Shown here one piece after another: positions 25,876 to 35,409 of a DNA stretch of 64,000 bases; positions within the stretch are counted from its first letter, which is position 1; each line of letters opens with the position of its first letter. A model generated the notes under the pieces. That model worked only from the letters and a program-made list of their open reading frames with translations. It made no database searches and was not told the DNA's origin. The stretch comes from Ruegeria sp. PrR005 (GTDB taxonomy: Bacteria; Pseudomonadota; Alphaproteobacteria; Rhodobacterales; Rhodobacteraceae). The position numbers and the translations under genes were made by a program. The stretch spans positions 1-64,000 of the forward strand of contig NZ_JAAGOX010000043.1 in the NCBI RefSeq assembly GCF_010500245.1, read 5' to 3'.

Positions 25876-27281
25876 CAGACCGGCCTCCCCTTCAACAAGG
25901 GCCGGACATCGCACAGCGTGCCGGTGACGGCCGCCGCCGCCACCATGGCCGGTGACATGAGATGCGTGCGCGCGCCCTTACCTTGGCGGCCGCGGAAGTT
26001 GCGGTTGGTGGAGGAGGCACATCGCTTGCCCGCCGCGACCAGATCGCCATTCATGCCGACGCACATGGAACAGCCCGAGGCGACCCAATCCAGCCCCGCC
26101 TCGGTGAACACGCGGTCCAACCCTTCTTGCTCGGCCTGCGCCTTGACCCGTGCCGAGCCGGGTGAGACCAGCCCCGGCACGCGCGCTTTCCGCCCGGCCA
26201 GAACCGCGGCAGCGGCGCGCAGATCCTCGATCCGGCCATTGGTACAGGAGCCGATGAACACCTGATCGACCGGTGTGCCCGCCAAAGGGCGGCCCGGCAC
26301 CAGCCCCATATAGTCGAGCGCGGCGCGGGCGGCCTGTGCCTTGGCGGGTGGCAGTGTTTCGGGGATGGGAACGGACGCGTCGATGGGCAGGGCCTGTTCG
26401 GGGCTGGTGCCCCAGGTCACGATGGGCGCGATTTCCTCGGCTGACAGGACGACGTCGCGGTCGAACCGGGCATCAGCATCGCTGGCCAGGGCCTGCCAGT
26501 TGTCGAGTGCGCGGGTCCAATCATTGCCACGGGGCGCCTGCGGCCTGTCGCGCAGATAGGCAAAGCTCACCTCGTCCGGGGCCACCATGCCCATGCGCCC
26601 ACCCCCTTCGATAGTCAGGTTGCACAGGGTCATCCGCCCCTCCATCGACAGGTTACGAATGGCGCTGCCGGCATATTCCACCGCATGGCCCTGTGCCCCG
26701 TCGGCGCCAAACCGCGCGATCCAGTTCAGCGCGATATCCTTGGCCGACACGCCCAGTGGCAATGTACCGTCAACGGTGATCCGCATTGCACGCGGCTTGC
26801 GCTGCCAGATGGTCTGGGTCGCCAGCACATGCGCCACCTCGGTCGCTCCGATGCCAAAGGCCAGCGCACCAAATGCCCCATGGGTCGAGGTATGGCTGTC
26901 GCCGCAAGTGATCAGCAGGCCGGGCAGTGTCAGCCCCTGTTCCGGACCGACCACATGCACGATCCCCTGATCGGGGTCATCCAGATCAAAAAGGCGCACC
27001 CCATGCCGGGCGGCGTTGCCGCGCAGGGTCTCGATCATGCGGGCTATTGCCGGATCGGCGATCGGGCCCGCCCGGCGCGTGGGCGCATAGTGGTCCACCA
27101 CCGCAAATGTCAGGCCGGGTTCTGCCACCGGCAGGCCCCGCTCGGCCAGCCGCGCAAAGGCGTGGTGCGACCCCTCGTGCACAAGATGCCGGTCGACCCA
27201 AAGGAGCGCGCTGCCATCCTCTCGACGCAGCACTTCGTGCATCGACCAGAGCCTGTCCAGCAAAGTCAGCGGCGCGCTCAT
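25875..27281 (-). CDS. leuC: 3-isopropylmalate dehydratase-like large subunit
   Basis: A 468-residue aconitase-family protein. 4Fe-4S cluster cysteines are in VFIGSCTNGRI and SGCSMCVGMNGD; substrate and cluster segments TCGDSHTSTHGAFG and CNLTIEGGGRMGMVAPDE are also intact. The ATG at 27281 overlaps the GntR stop (ATGA), so regulator, large and small subunit form one operon. This makes it a regulated catabolic dehydratase candidate despite the LeuC-like sequence. Confidence 0.87.
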   Translation of the reverse strand: MSAPLTLLDRLWSMHEVLRREDGSALLWVDRHLVHEGSHHAFARLAERGLPVAEPGLTFAVVDHYAPTRRAGPIADPAIARMIETLRGNAARHGVRLFDLDDPDQGIVHVVGPEQGLTLPGLLITCGDSHTSTHGAFGALAFGIGATEVAHVLATQTIWQRKPRAMRITVDGTLPLGVSAKDIALNWIARFGADGAQGHAVEYAGSAIRNLSMEGRMTLCNLTIEGGGRMGMVAPDEVSFAYLRDRPQAPRGNDWTRALDNWQALASDADARFDRDVVLSAEEIAPIVTWGTSPEQALPIDASVPIPETLPPAKAQAARAALDYMGLVPGRPLAGTPVDQVFIGSCTNGRIEDLRAAAAVLAGRKARVPGLVSPGSARVKAQAEQEGLDRVFTEAGLDWVASGCSMCVGMNGDLVAAGKRCASSTNRNFRGRQGKGARTHLMSPAMVAAAAVTGTLCDVRPLLKGRPV

Positions 27282-28096
27282 CGGGGCGTATCCTTCAGCG
27301 GGGTGATGGCCGGTTCCCAATGGCGGCCCTGGCCATGATCGACCCGCGCCAGGCTCATGTCGAGACGGAACATGTCGGGCCGGTAAAGCCCGGTCAGAAA
27401 CTCGACCCCCCGCCCCTCGGTGTCGCGCACGACCCGGTCCAGCGATAGCAAGGCCGCGCCTTCGGGCAGGCCCAAAGCCGAGGCCACCTCGGGGCCCGCA
27501 AGGGTGGCCGAAACCGACTGCCGCGCATCGGCGATCTGCACGCCATTGCGTTCCAGCAGTACATGCAGCGGTTCTCGCGAAAGGTCCTCGTCCGAGATGC
27601 CCACCGCGATGCGCGACGGCACATAGGTGGTCAGATGCGAATAGGCCGTTCCACCGATGCTGCGGGTCCGCTGTGCGATCTGCACCGTCTCGCCCGGTGC
27701 CAGGTCCAGCGCCCGCGCCACATGCTCGGGGGCCGCGTCCATACGGCTCGACAACAGCCGTACCTCGGTGCTGCGCCCGATTTCCACCAGTTGCGGCAGC
27801 AGGGTCGAGAAATCCATCGTCACCGGCTGTGGCGCGGATGGCCGAGGCCGCACCCGGGTGCCGCTGCCCGCGCGCCGCGACAGGAACCCGTTTTCCGCCA
27901 ATGCATCCAGCGCCCGGCGCACGGTGACGCGGGACACACCGTAATCCTCGGCCAGCTGTTCTTCGCCCGGCAGTTTCTGGCGCGGCTCCAGCCGTCCGGC
28001 GGAAATCTGTTCCAGCAAGGACAGGTAGACGCGGCGCGATTTCGCGCCCGCGGGCATCCGCGCCCCGCCCCCCATCTGCATCCCCGGCTCTGTCAT
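27278..28096 (-). CDS. GntR/HutC-family transcriptional regulator
   Basis: A 272-residue regulator with an N-terminal winged helix (LPGEEQLAEDYGVSRVTVRR, residues 42-61) and a C-terminal UTRA effector domain (about 95-265) with ERNGVQIADARQSVSATL. The start is taken at 28096; the frame stays open far upstream but would cross the divergent promoter. A near-palindromic site lies 52 bp upstream, so it probably controls both its own leuCD-like operon and the divergent one. Confidence 0.88.
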   Translation of the reverse strand: MTEPGMQMGGGARMPAGAKSRRVYLSLLEQISAGRLEPRQKLPGEEQLAEDYGVSRVTVRRALDALAENGFLSRRAGSGTRVRPRPSAPQPVTMDFSTLLPQLVEIGRSTEVRLLSSRMDAAPEHVARALDLAPGETVQIAQRTRSIGGTAYSHLTTYVPSRIAVGISDEDLSREPLHVLLERNGVQIADARQSVSATLAGPEVASALGLPEGAALLSLDRVVRDTEGRGVEFLTGLYRPDMFRLDMSLARVDHGQGRHWEPAITPLKDTPR

Positions 28097-28147
28097 TTTC
28101 GACCCGTTCGAAAGGAAAGAATTGCCTCTGACTATATCCCGGTTAAA

Positions 28148-28165
28148 TGTATTATCAATGATACA
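28148..28165. promoter_or_regulatory. Probable GntR operator in the divergent promoter
   Basis: TGTATTATCAATGATACA, an 18-bp imperfect palindrome (TGTAT...ATACA arms, 14 of 18 positions symmetric) in an AT-rich patch between the GntR gene and the catabolic operon, 25 bp before the latter's start. Confidence 0.6.
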
Positions 28166-28189
28166 GCTTTCATACGGGGGAGGGATGCG

Positions 28190-28756
28190 ATGCCGGTGGT
28201 CGAACTGCACCTGATCGAAGGGTACGGCGAAGAGGACAAGCGCCGCCTGGGCCATGCGCTGACGGATGCGGTGCGGTTCGTCGTGCCTGCTGCACCCGAA
28301 GGTGTCGTGGTCATGATCCACGAAATGGCACCCGATGCCTATTACCGAGGGCGCAACACAAAGACCCCTGCCCCCGCCCTGCCCAACCCGGCCGAAGTCG
28401 TGCATGCCTATCTGGCCGCGATGGAAGCGCGCGATCTGGACGCCGCCCGCGCCATGCAAGGTGACGGGTTCACCATGTATTTCCCCGGCACCGGCCCGAT
28501 GACCGAACTGTCCGAACTGATCGACTGGGCGCGTCCCCGCTATAGTTTCGTGACCAAGACCTATGACGGGTTCGACGCCATGCCCGGTGCGGGCGACATC
28601 TCGGTCGTTTACTGCCGTGGCACGCTGTCAGGCGAATGGCTTGATGGCACGGCCTTTTCCGGCATCCGCTTCATTGACCGGTTCGAACTGGTGGCGGGCC
28701 GGATCACCCGGCAGGACGTGTGGAACGACATGGGCGAAGTGCGGGGGCGGACATGA
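28190..28756 (+). CDS. Tautomerase / NTF2-like fusion protein
   Basis: A 188-residue protein that joins two small folds. Residues 1-58 look like a 4-oxalocrotonate tautomerase unit: MPVVELHLIEGYGEEDKRRL would expose Pro1 after Met removal, the catalytic residue of that superfamily. Residues about 66-185 look like a SnoaL/NTF2-like domain (VVHAYLAAMEARDLDAARAM, IRFIDRFELVAGRITRQDVW). The ATG at 28190 has GGGGGAGGG upstream. First gene of the long operon; stop overlaps the next start. The fused function is unknown; isomerisation of an unsaturated dicarboxylate is one option. Confidence 0.78.
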   Translation: MPVVELHLIEGYGEEDKRRLGHALTDAVRFVVPAAPEGVVVMIHEMAPDAYYRGRNTKTPAPALPNPAEVVHAYLAAMEARDLDAARAMQGDGFTMYFPGTGPMTELSELIDWARPRYSFVTKTYDGFDAMPGAGDISVVYCRGTLSGEWLDGTAFSGIRFIDRFELVAGRITRQDVWNDMGEVRGRT

Positions 28757-30447
28757 GCGATATCGACCCGATCACGCTTTCGGTTCTGGCCGGGCGCATG
28801 GAACAGATCGCCGACGAGATGGACGCCACCCTGTTCCGCGCCGCCTTCAACCCGATCATCGCCGAGGCACATGATGCCAGCCATGGTCTCTATCACGCCG
28901 AAACGGGTGACACGCTGGTGCAAGGCAAATCGGGCCTGCCGATCTTTGTCGGTGTCATGTCCTTTGCCGTGAAGGCGGTGATTGAGAAAGTCGCCGCGGA
29001 CGGTGACCTTGCCGATGGCGATATCTTCATCTTCAACGACGCTCATATCGGCGGCACGCATCTGAGCGACATGCGCCTTGTGCGGCCCTATTTCCGGGAG
29101 GGGAAACTGTTCTGCTGGCTGGCCTCGGTCGGGCATTGGCACGATGTGGGCGGCGCGGTGCCGGGCAACTACAACCCCGCCGCCACCGAGGTGTTCCAGG
29201 AGGCGTTTGTGCTGCCGCCCGTGCGGATGGCCCGCGCGGGTGTGGTCAACCAGGACATCATCGACATCCTGCTGCGCAACACCCGCCTGCCGCAATCGGC
29301 GCAGGGCGATCTGAACGGCCAGTTGGGCGCGCTGGATCTGGGCGTGCGGCGGATGGACGAGTTGCTGGACGAATATGGCGCGGACACGGTCGATGCGGCG
29401 CTCGACGCGTTGGGCATCCGGGCCGAGCGGCTGATGCGCTCGGAGCTTGCGGCCATCCCCGATGGGCGCTGGGAAGCCGAGGATTTCCTCGACAACGATG
29501 GCATTGCCGACACCCCGCTGCCGATCCGCGTGGCGCTGAGCATCTCGGGCGACCGGATGCATCTCGATTTCACCGGTTCGGCCCCGAAATGCGCAGGCCC
29601 CGTCAATATCGCGCTGCCCACCACGATCGCCACCGTCTATGTCGCGATCAAGCACATCTTTCCGCTGCTGCCCGCAAATGCGGGTGTGATGCGGCCTATC
29701 GAGGTCACGGTTCCCGAGGGCTCGATCCTGTCGGCGGAGTTTCCCGCGCCCACCGGCGGCTATACCGAAACTATCTTGCGGATGATCGACGTGGTGTTCT
29801 GTGCCTTTGCACAAGCAGTGCCGGACCGGGTGGTGGCCAATGCCTATGGCACCATAAACGCGCTTTCCATCGCCGGGCGGCGCAGCAATGGCAAGCCCTG
29901 GGTGATGTTCAGCTTTTACGGCGGCGGCCATGGCGGATCGCCCGAAAGCGACGGGCTGAACCATGGCAATGCGCCGATTTCCACGGCAACCATCCCGCCG
30001 CTGGAAATCCTCGAAGCCGCCTATCCGGTGATGTTCCGGCAGTGGGCGCTGAGGCGCGACAGCGCAGGCGCTGGGCGGCATCGCGGCGGCTTGGGCGCGG
30101 TCTATGAGATCGAGGTGCTGGAGGAGAACGGCGCCGAGGGCTTCCTGTTCGGCGAGCGCGGGCGTTTTGCGCCCAAGGGCGTGGCAGGTGGGCAGGAGGG
30201 CGCGCTGAACGTGTTCTCCTATCGGCAGGGCGCGGAGTGGCCGCACCCGCCGCTGGTGTCGAAGATGCGTGGCATCCGGCTGAAACAGGGCGAGGCGGTG
30301 CGGCTGGAAACCCCGGGCGGCGGCGGCTATGGGCCGCCGTCTGAACGCGACGCCGGTGCCGTGGCGCTGGATGTGGCGCGCGATTATCTGAGCGCGGCCG
30401 AGGCCGACCGCCTCTATGGCCCAACCTGGCGCGAGGGCATGCGATGA
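28753..30447 (+). CDS. hyuB: Hydantoinase B / oxoprolinase family subunit
   Basis: A 564-residue HyuB-type subunit. Typical segments: ITLSVLAGRMEQIADEMDATLFR at the start, FIFNDAHIGGTHLSDMRLV, the VGHWHDVGGAVPG motif, and GGHGGSPESDG. With HyuA it forms an ATP-dependent cyclic amide (hydantoin, oxoproline) hydrolase or a related ketone/acetophenone carboxylase. Overlaps both neighbours by 4 bp. Confidence 0.9.
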   Translation: MSDIDPITLSVLAGRMEQIADEMDATLFRAAFNPIIAEAHDASHGLYHAETGDTLVQGKSGLPIFVGVMSFAVKAVIEKVAADGDLADGDIFIFNDAHIGGTHLSDMRLVRPYFREGKLFCWLASVGHWHDVGGAVPGNYNPAATEVFQEAFVLPPVRMARAGVVNQDIIDILLRNTRLPQSAQGDLNGQLGALDLGVRRMDELLDEYGADTVDAALDALGIRAERLMRSELAAIPDGRWEAEDFLDNDGIADTPLPIRVALSISGDRMHLDFTGSAPKCAGPVNIALPTTIATVYVAIKHIFPLLPANAGVMRPIEVTVPEGSILSAEFPAPTGGYTETILRMIDVVFCAFAQAVPDRVVANAYGTINALSIAGRRSNGKPWVMFSFYGGGHGGSPESDGLNHGNAPISTATIPPLEILEAAYPVMFRQWALRRDSAGAGRHRGGLGAVYEIEVLEENGAEGFLFGERGRFAPKGVAGGQEGALNVFSYRQGAEWPHPPLVSKMRGIRLKQGEAVRLETPGGGGYGPPSERDAGAVALDVARDYLSAAEADRLYGPTWREGMR

Positions 30448-32510
30448 GCGGCAAGATGATCGGTGTCGATGTCGGCGGCACCTTCACGGATATCTTTGTT
30501 CTGGACGAAAGTGACGGCACCGCACGCGTCGGCAAGGTGCCGACCTCGCGTCCCGACCAGTCCACGGGCTTCCTGCAAGGGATCACCGAGGCGGTTGCCG
30601 ATATCGGCAGTGTCGGCGTGGTGGTGCACGGCACCACGGCGGGCACCAATGCGCTCTTGGAGCGCAAGGGCGCGCGGACAGGTGTGATCTGCACCCAAGG
30701 CCTGCGCGACGTGCTGGAGATGCGCCGCCGCGACCGGCCCCGCACCTGGGGCCTGCGCGGCGATTTCGAACCGGTTGTCGACCGCCGCGACCGGCTGGAG
30801 GTGCCAGAGCGCACCCTTGCCGATGGCACCATCCGCACGCCCGTCGACCTGGAGGCGGTTCGCGCCGCTGCCCGGCAATTGCAGGATCAGGGCTGTGTCG
30901 CCGTCGCGATCCTGTTTGCCAATGCCTATGCCAACCCCGCCAACGAAGCCGCCGCCGTGGCCGCCCTGCGCGAGATCTGGCCCAACGAACATGTCTCGGC
31001 CTCATCCGAGATCCTGCCGGAAATCCGTGAATACGAGCGGTTCTCGACCACCGCGCTCAACGCCTATCTGCAACCCGAGGTCTCGGGGTACCTGGGCCGG
31101 CTGAGGGCGGCGCTGGACAAGGGCGGGTTCGGCGGCGAATTCATGATCGTGCAGTCCAATGGCGGCGTGATGGATGTGGACACCGCCTGCCGCTTTCCGA
31201 TCCGAACCGCCCTCTCGGGCCCTGCTGCGGGGGTGATCGCGGCGGGCTATATCGCCCGTTCGGCCGGGTTCGACAACGTGATCACAGGCGATATGGGCGG
31301 CACCAGTTTCGATGTCTCGCTGATCGCCGAAGGGCGCTCGATGCTGGCGCCGCAGACCTCGATCGAGTTTGGCATGGTGGTGCGGACCCCGATGATCGAG
31401 ATCACCACCATCGGCGCGGGCGGCGGCTCCATCGCCTGGGTGGACAAGGGGGGTCTTTTGAACATCGGCCCGGAAAGCGCGGGGTCGGACCCGGGGCCGG
31501 TGGCCTATGGGCTGGGTAACGACCGCCCCACCGTGACCGACGCCAACGTGGTACTGGGCCGCATCGACCCCGAGAATCCCATTGGCGGCAAGCTTGCGCG
31601 GTTGGATGTCGAGGCAGCGGCACGGGCCATCGACACCCATGTCGGCCAGCCGCTGGGACTCGATACTCTAGCCGCCGCCGAGGCGATCCTGCGGGTGGCC
31701 AATTCACGCATGGCAGGCGCCCTGCGGCTGGTCAGCATCGAGCGCGGTTTCGACCCCAAGAAATTCGCCTTCATGCCCTTTGGCGGCGGCGGCGCGCTAC
31801 ATGCAGGCGCCATGCTGGCCGAGGTGGGGATCGCCCGCGCCATCGTGCCGCGCTATCCGGGCGTGACCTCGGCACTGGGTTGCGTGATCGCGGACATGCG
31901 GCAGGATTTCGTGCAGACCCTCAACGCGATGCTCGACGGGCTGGATACCGATATGCTGGGCACGGTGATGCAGGATCACCATGACCGCGGCATGGCGATG
32001 CTAGAGGCCGCCGGCACCCGGTTCGAGGCGCGCGAGGCGACATTCGCGCTCGACATGGCCTATATCGGCCAGACCCATACCGTTTCGGTGCCGATCCCGG
32101 TGAGCGTGACCGAGGGCAAGGTACAGCCGCCTATGCAAGCCCAGATCGCCGCCGCCTTTGACACCGTTTATCGCGACACGTTCGGGCGGCTTTTGCCTGG
32201 CGGGGTGCGGCGCATCCTGAACCTGCGCAGCGCCGTGACCGGCAAGCGGCCCAAGTTCGACCTGGCCACGCTTGCGCCCACGGTGACCGACCCGGCCCGG
32301 CCGAAATCCACCCGCAAGGTCCATTTCGGCACCGATTGGCATGAAACCGCGATCTATGACCGGCTGTCGCTGCCGGTCGGATCCGTGATCACCGGGCCCG
32401 CGATCCTGGAACAGCCCGATACCACGGTGCTGATCGAACCCGGGCTGTTGGGCCGGGTCGACCCGCTGGGCAATGTCATCATCGAAACCGGACCGGAGGC
32501 AGGCGCATGA
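30444..32510 (+). CDS. hyuA: Hydantoinase A / oxoprolinase family subunit
   Basis: A 688-residue HyuA-type subunit with an ASKHA-like ATPase fold: IGVDVGGTFTDIFVLDE at residues 6-22, VVHGTTAGTNALLERKGA near 60, GDMGGTSFDVSLI near 280, and GAGGGSIAWVDKGG near 320. Works with HyuB. Neighbouring isochorismatase-type hydrolase suggests an N-carbamoyl or amide product, as in N-methylhydantoin degradation. Confidence 0.91.
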   Translation: MSGKMIGVDVGGTFTDIFVLDESDGTARVGKVPTSRPDQSTGFLQGITEAVADIGSVGVVVHGTTAGTNALLERKGARTGVICTQGLRDVLEMRRRDRPRTWGLRGDFEPVVDRRDRLEVPERTLADGTIRTPVDLEAVRAAARQLQDQGCVAVAILFANAYANPANEAAAVAALREIWPNEHVSASSEILPEIREYERFSTTALNAYLQPEVSGYLGRLRAALDKGGFGGEFMIVQSNGGVMDVDTACRFPIRTALSGPAAGVIAAGYIARSAGFDNVITGDMGGTSFDVSLIAEGRSMLAPQTSIEFGMVVRTPMIEITTIGAGGGSIAWVDKGGLLNIGPESAGSDPGPVAYGLGNDRPTVTDANVVLGRIDPENPIGGKLARLDVEAAARAIDTHVGQPLGLDTLAAAEAILRVANSRMAGALRLVSIERGFDPKKFAFMPFGGGGALHAGAMLAEVGIARAIVPRYPGVTSALGCVIADMRQDFVQTLNAMLDGLDTDMLGTVMQDHHDRGMAMLEAAGTRFEAREATFALDMAYIGQTHTVSVPIPVSVTEGKVQPPMQAQIAAAFDTVYRDTFGRLLPGGVRRILNLRSAVTGKRPKFDLATLAPTVTDPARPKSTRKVHFGTDWHETAIYDRLSLPVGSVITGPAILEQPDTTVLIEPGLLGRVDPLGNVIIETGPEAGA

Positions 32511-33127
32511 GCGATCCACAAGGCTGGACCCTGGCGCAGACCGCGCTGCTGACCATCGACCTGCAAAACGACTTTCTTCACCCCGAAGGGGCCTATGGCC
32601 GGGCCGGACAGGGGGCGGCGGCCATCGCCGCGCTTCCCGCCCGCATCGCGCCGTTGGTTGCGGCGCTGCGGACCAAGGGCGGGTTATACATCTCGGCCCA
32701 GTTCACGCTGGTGCCAGGCCCCGGCGGCGCGCCGCTGATCTCGCCGCATCTCAAGGCGCTGCGGCCCTTTCTGACTAGGGGCGATTTCGCGCCCGGCAGT
32801 TTCGGGCATCAGCTGGTCGATACGCTGCAACCTGCCGATTTCACGGTCGAGAAAGTGGCCTATTCCGCCTTCTACCAGACCCGGCTGGAATACATCCTGC
32901 GCGCGATGGGCATCCGCCAGCTGATCGTCGGCGGCATCGTCACTAATGGCGGCGTCGCTTCGACCCTGCGCGATGCGCATCTGCGCGACATCGCCACCGT
33001 GATGCTGACCGACGGCTGCGCCGCCTTCAAGGGCGAGGTGCACGAGGCTACCCTGCTGTCGCTCGGCACCGTCACGCATCAGATGACCTGCGCCGAGGCA
33101 CTTAGCTGGATGGAGGGCGCGTCATGA
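32507..33127 (+). CDS. Isochorismatase-family cysteine hydrolase
   Basis: A 206-residue cysteine-hydrolase-fold protein. The catalytic Asp lies in LLTIDLQNDFLHP. However, the usual Cys in the GxxTNxCV motif is replaced: the segment reads IVGGIVTNGGVASTLRDA, so no nucleophilic Cys is present at that position. True amidases of this family (N-carbamoylsarcosine amidase, maleamate amidase) need it, so this member may act as an isochorismatase-like non-cysteine enzyme. Overlaps both neighbours by 4 bp. Confidence 0.83.
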   Translation: MSDPQGWTLAQTALLTIDLQNDFLHPEGAYGRAGQGAAAIAALPARIAPLVAALRTKGGLYISAQFTLVPGPGGAPLISPHLKALRPFLTRGDFAPGSFGHQLVDTLQPADFTVEKVAYSAFYQTRLEYILRAMGIRQLIVGGIVTNGGVASTLRDAHLRDIATVMLTDGCAAFKGEVHEATLLSLGTVTHQMTCAEALSWMEGAS

Positions 33128-33987
33128 CACTCAAGGCAAGACTGGCCAGAGATGGCATCGTTCTGGCGCCCGGCATCTATGATGGGCTTACCGCGCTGAT
33201 CGCCGAACAGGCGGGGTTCGAGGCGCTTTACCTGAGCGGCGCGGCAGTGGCCTATACGCGCCTTGGCAGGCCTGATATCGGCCTCACCTCGGTCACGGAA
33301 ATGGCCGAGACCATGGCGCTTATCGCCGACCGCACCACCCTGCCGGTGATCATCGACGCCGATACCGGCTTCGGCAACGCGCTGAACGCCCAGCGCACCA
33401 TGCGGCTCTATGAACGGGCAGGCGCGGCAGCGTTGCAGGTCGAGGACCAGACCTATCCCAAGCGCTGCGGCCACCTGAAGGACAAGGCGCTGATCCCGGC
33501 CGCCGAGATGGCGGGCAAGATCGCCGCCATGGCGGACGCCCGCCGCTCGGCCGACACGCTGATCATCGCCCGCACCGATGCGATCGCGGTCGAAGGGTTC
33601 GATGCCGCGCTGGAGCGGGCCGAGACCTATCTCGCCGCCGGAGCCGATGTTCTGTTCGTCGAGGCGCCGCAGACCGAGGCAGAGCTCGCCGGTATCGCGG
33701 ACAGGTTCGCGGCACGTGTGCCGCTCTTGGCCAATATGGTCGAGGGGGGCGCGACGCCGATCCGGCCAGCCGAGGCGTTGCAGGCGCTGGGTTTCCGCCT
33801 TGTGATCTTTCCCGGCGGCATCGTGCGGGCGCTCGCCCATACCGCGCGCGACTATTACACCAGCCTGCGCGCGCATGGCACAACCGCGCCGTTCCGGGAC
33901 CGGATGTACGACTTTGCCGGTCTGAACGAGGTGATCGGGACCAATGAGATGCTGGAGCGGGGCAAGCGCTATGACCCCGGACAGTGA
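33124..33987 (+). CDS. Isocitrate lyase/PEP mutase family lyase
   Basis: A 287-residue TIM-barrel lyase. IDADTGFGNALN is the metal-binding loop and YPKRCGHL carries the catalytic Cys (KKCGH-type) that distinguishes C-C lyases (2-methylisocitrate, dimethylmalate or oxaloacetate-type) from phosphonomutases. With the LeuCD-like dehydratase it could cleave a 2,3-dimethylmalate-like acid into pyruvate and a short acid. Overlaps the previous gene by 4 bp and the next by 17 bp. Confidence 0.87.
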   Translation: MTLKARLARDGIVLAPGIYDGLTALIAEQAGFEALYLSGAAVAYTRLGRPDIGLTSVTEMAETMALIADRTTLPVIIDADTGFGNALNAQRTMRLYERAGAAALQVEDQTYPKRCGHLKDKALIPAAEMAGKIAAMADARRSADTLIIARTDAIAVEGFDAALERAETYLAAGADVLFVEAPQTEAELAGIADRFAARVPLLANMVEGGATPIRPAEALQALGFRLVIFPGGIVRALAHTARDYYTSLRAHGTTAPFRDRMYDFAGLNEVIGTNEMLERGKRYDPGQ

Positions 33988-35359
33988 ACCGCATATCGCG
34001 CCGCCGCCCGCGCGCTTCGACATAGCCTGCCAGACATTGATCATCGGCGCGGGCGCTTGCGGGTTGGTGGCCGCGCTTTCAGCGCGGGAGGCGGGGCAAG
34101 AGGTGCTGGTGGTCGAGGCCGACGCGTTGCCGCGCGGCTCGACCGCGCTCTCGGCTGGGCTGATCCCTGCGCCCTGCACCACCATGCAGCGCGCGGCGGG
34201 GATCGAGGACAGCGCCGCGCTCTTCGCGCAGGACATTCAATCCAAGGCCAAAGGGCAGAACGACCCGGATCTGGTAGAGACCCTGACCGCCGGGGCCGGA
34301 CCGGTCATCGACTGGCTGGCTGAGCGCCATGGTCTGCCCTTTTCGGTTGTCACCGATTTCGACTATCCCGGCCATAGCCGCCGCCGGATGCATGGCCTGC
34401 CCGGCCGCTCGGGCGAAGAGCTGATCGACGCGCTGCGCCACGCATGCGAGGCGCAGGGGATCGACATCGTCTGTTCCCGGCGGGCGCACATCCTGCATAT
34501 GGAAAACGGCCGGGTGCGCGGTGTCACGGTCTTTGGCCCCGATGGCACCGGCGAAAGCATCACCTGCGACCGGCTGATCCTGGCCTGCAACGGGTTCGGC
34601 GGCAACCGGCACCTGGTCACCGACCACATGCCCGAGATCGGCGAGGCGCTCTGGTTCGGACATGACGGCAATCGGGGCGAGGCGGTGCTGTGGGGTGAAG
34701 CACTGGGGGCCGATCTGCGCCACCTCGGGGCCTATCAGGGGCATGGCAATGTGGCCCACCCGCACGGCATCCTGATCACCTGGGCGGTGATCACCTCGGG
34801 CGGGGTGCAGGTCAACCGCGAAGGCCTGCGGTTCTGGGATGAAAGCCAAGGTTATTCCGAGGCCGCCCGCGCGGTGATGGCACAGCCAGGGGGCGCGGCA
34901 TTTGCGGTCTTCGACGCGCGCATCGCGGATATCGCCCGGCAGTTCGAGGATTTTCGCCGCGCGGAAGCCGCGGGCGCGATCCGGCAAGCCGATACGCCCG
35001 AGGCACTGGCCCGATTGCTCGGCCTGCCGCCCGACGCTCTGGCGCAAACCTTGCGCGACCTGCCCCGTAAAGGGATAGATGCCTACGGGCGGGTGTTTCA
35101 GCCTCCACCGCTTGCCCCGCCCTATTGCGGCGTGCGAGTGACGGGCGCATTGTTTCACACCCAGGGCGGGCTGCGCACCGATACGCAGGCGCGCGTGCTG
35201 CGCCGCGATGGCACGCCGGTGCCGGGCCTTTACGCGGGCGGCGGCGCGGCCTGTGGCGTCTCGGGCAACGGCGACAGCGGATATCTCTCCGGCAACGGCT
35301 TGCTGAGCGCGGTCGTTCTGGGCCGGATCGCGGGATCGTGTAGTGAGCCTCCGTCTTGA
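33971..35359 (+). CDS. FAD-dependent oxidoreductase, fumarate reductase-like
   Basis: A 462-residue flavoprotein with the dinucleotide-binding motif IIGAGACGLVAALSAREAG near residue 20 and a second FAD segment GVSGNGDSGYLSGNGLLSAVVLG at the C-terminus. It resembles the soluble fumarate reductase/3-ketosteroid dehydrogenase flavoproteins, so it probably oxidises or reduces a C=C bond next to a carbonyl. ATG at 33971 lies inside the end of the lyase gene. Confidence 0.82.
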   Translation: MTPDSEPHIAPPPARFDIACQTLIIGAGACGLVAALSAREAGQEVLVVEADALPRGSTALSAGLIPAPCTTMQRAAGIEDSAALFAQDIQSKAKGQNDPDLVETLTAGAGPVIDWLAERHGLPFSVVTDFDYPGHSRRRMHGLPGRSGEELIDALRHACEAQGIDIVCSRRAHILHMENGRVRGVTVFGPDGTGESITCDRLILACNGFGGNRHLVTDHMPEIGEALWFGHDGNRGEAVLWGEALGADLRHLGAYQGHGNVAHPHGILITWAVITSGGVQVNREGLRFWDESQGYSEAARAVMAQPGGAAFAVFDARIADIARQFEDFRRAEAAGAIRQADTPEALARLLGLPPDALAQTLRDLPRKGIDAYGRVFQPPPLAPPYCGVRVTGALFHTQGGLRTDTQARVLRRDGTPVPGLYAGGGAACGVSGNGDSGYLSGNGLLSAVVLGRIAGSCSEPPS

Positions 35360-35409
35360 ACCTGCCCGTAAATCACCCTCTCATGTCACGGACCAACGCC
35401 GAGGATACC

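Noticed and set aside
25264-27281. leuCD as ordinary leucine biosynthesis genes
   Set aside because: Not excluded, but overlap with a GntR gene, the divergent catabolic operon and absence of leuA/leuB nearby make a catabolic paralogue more likely; held as open.
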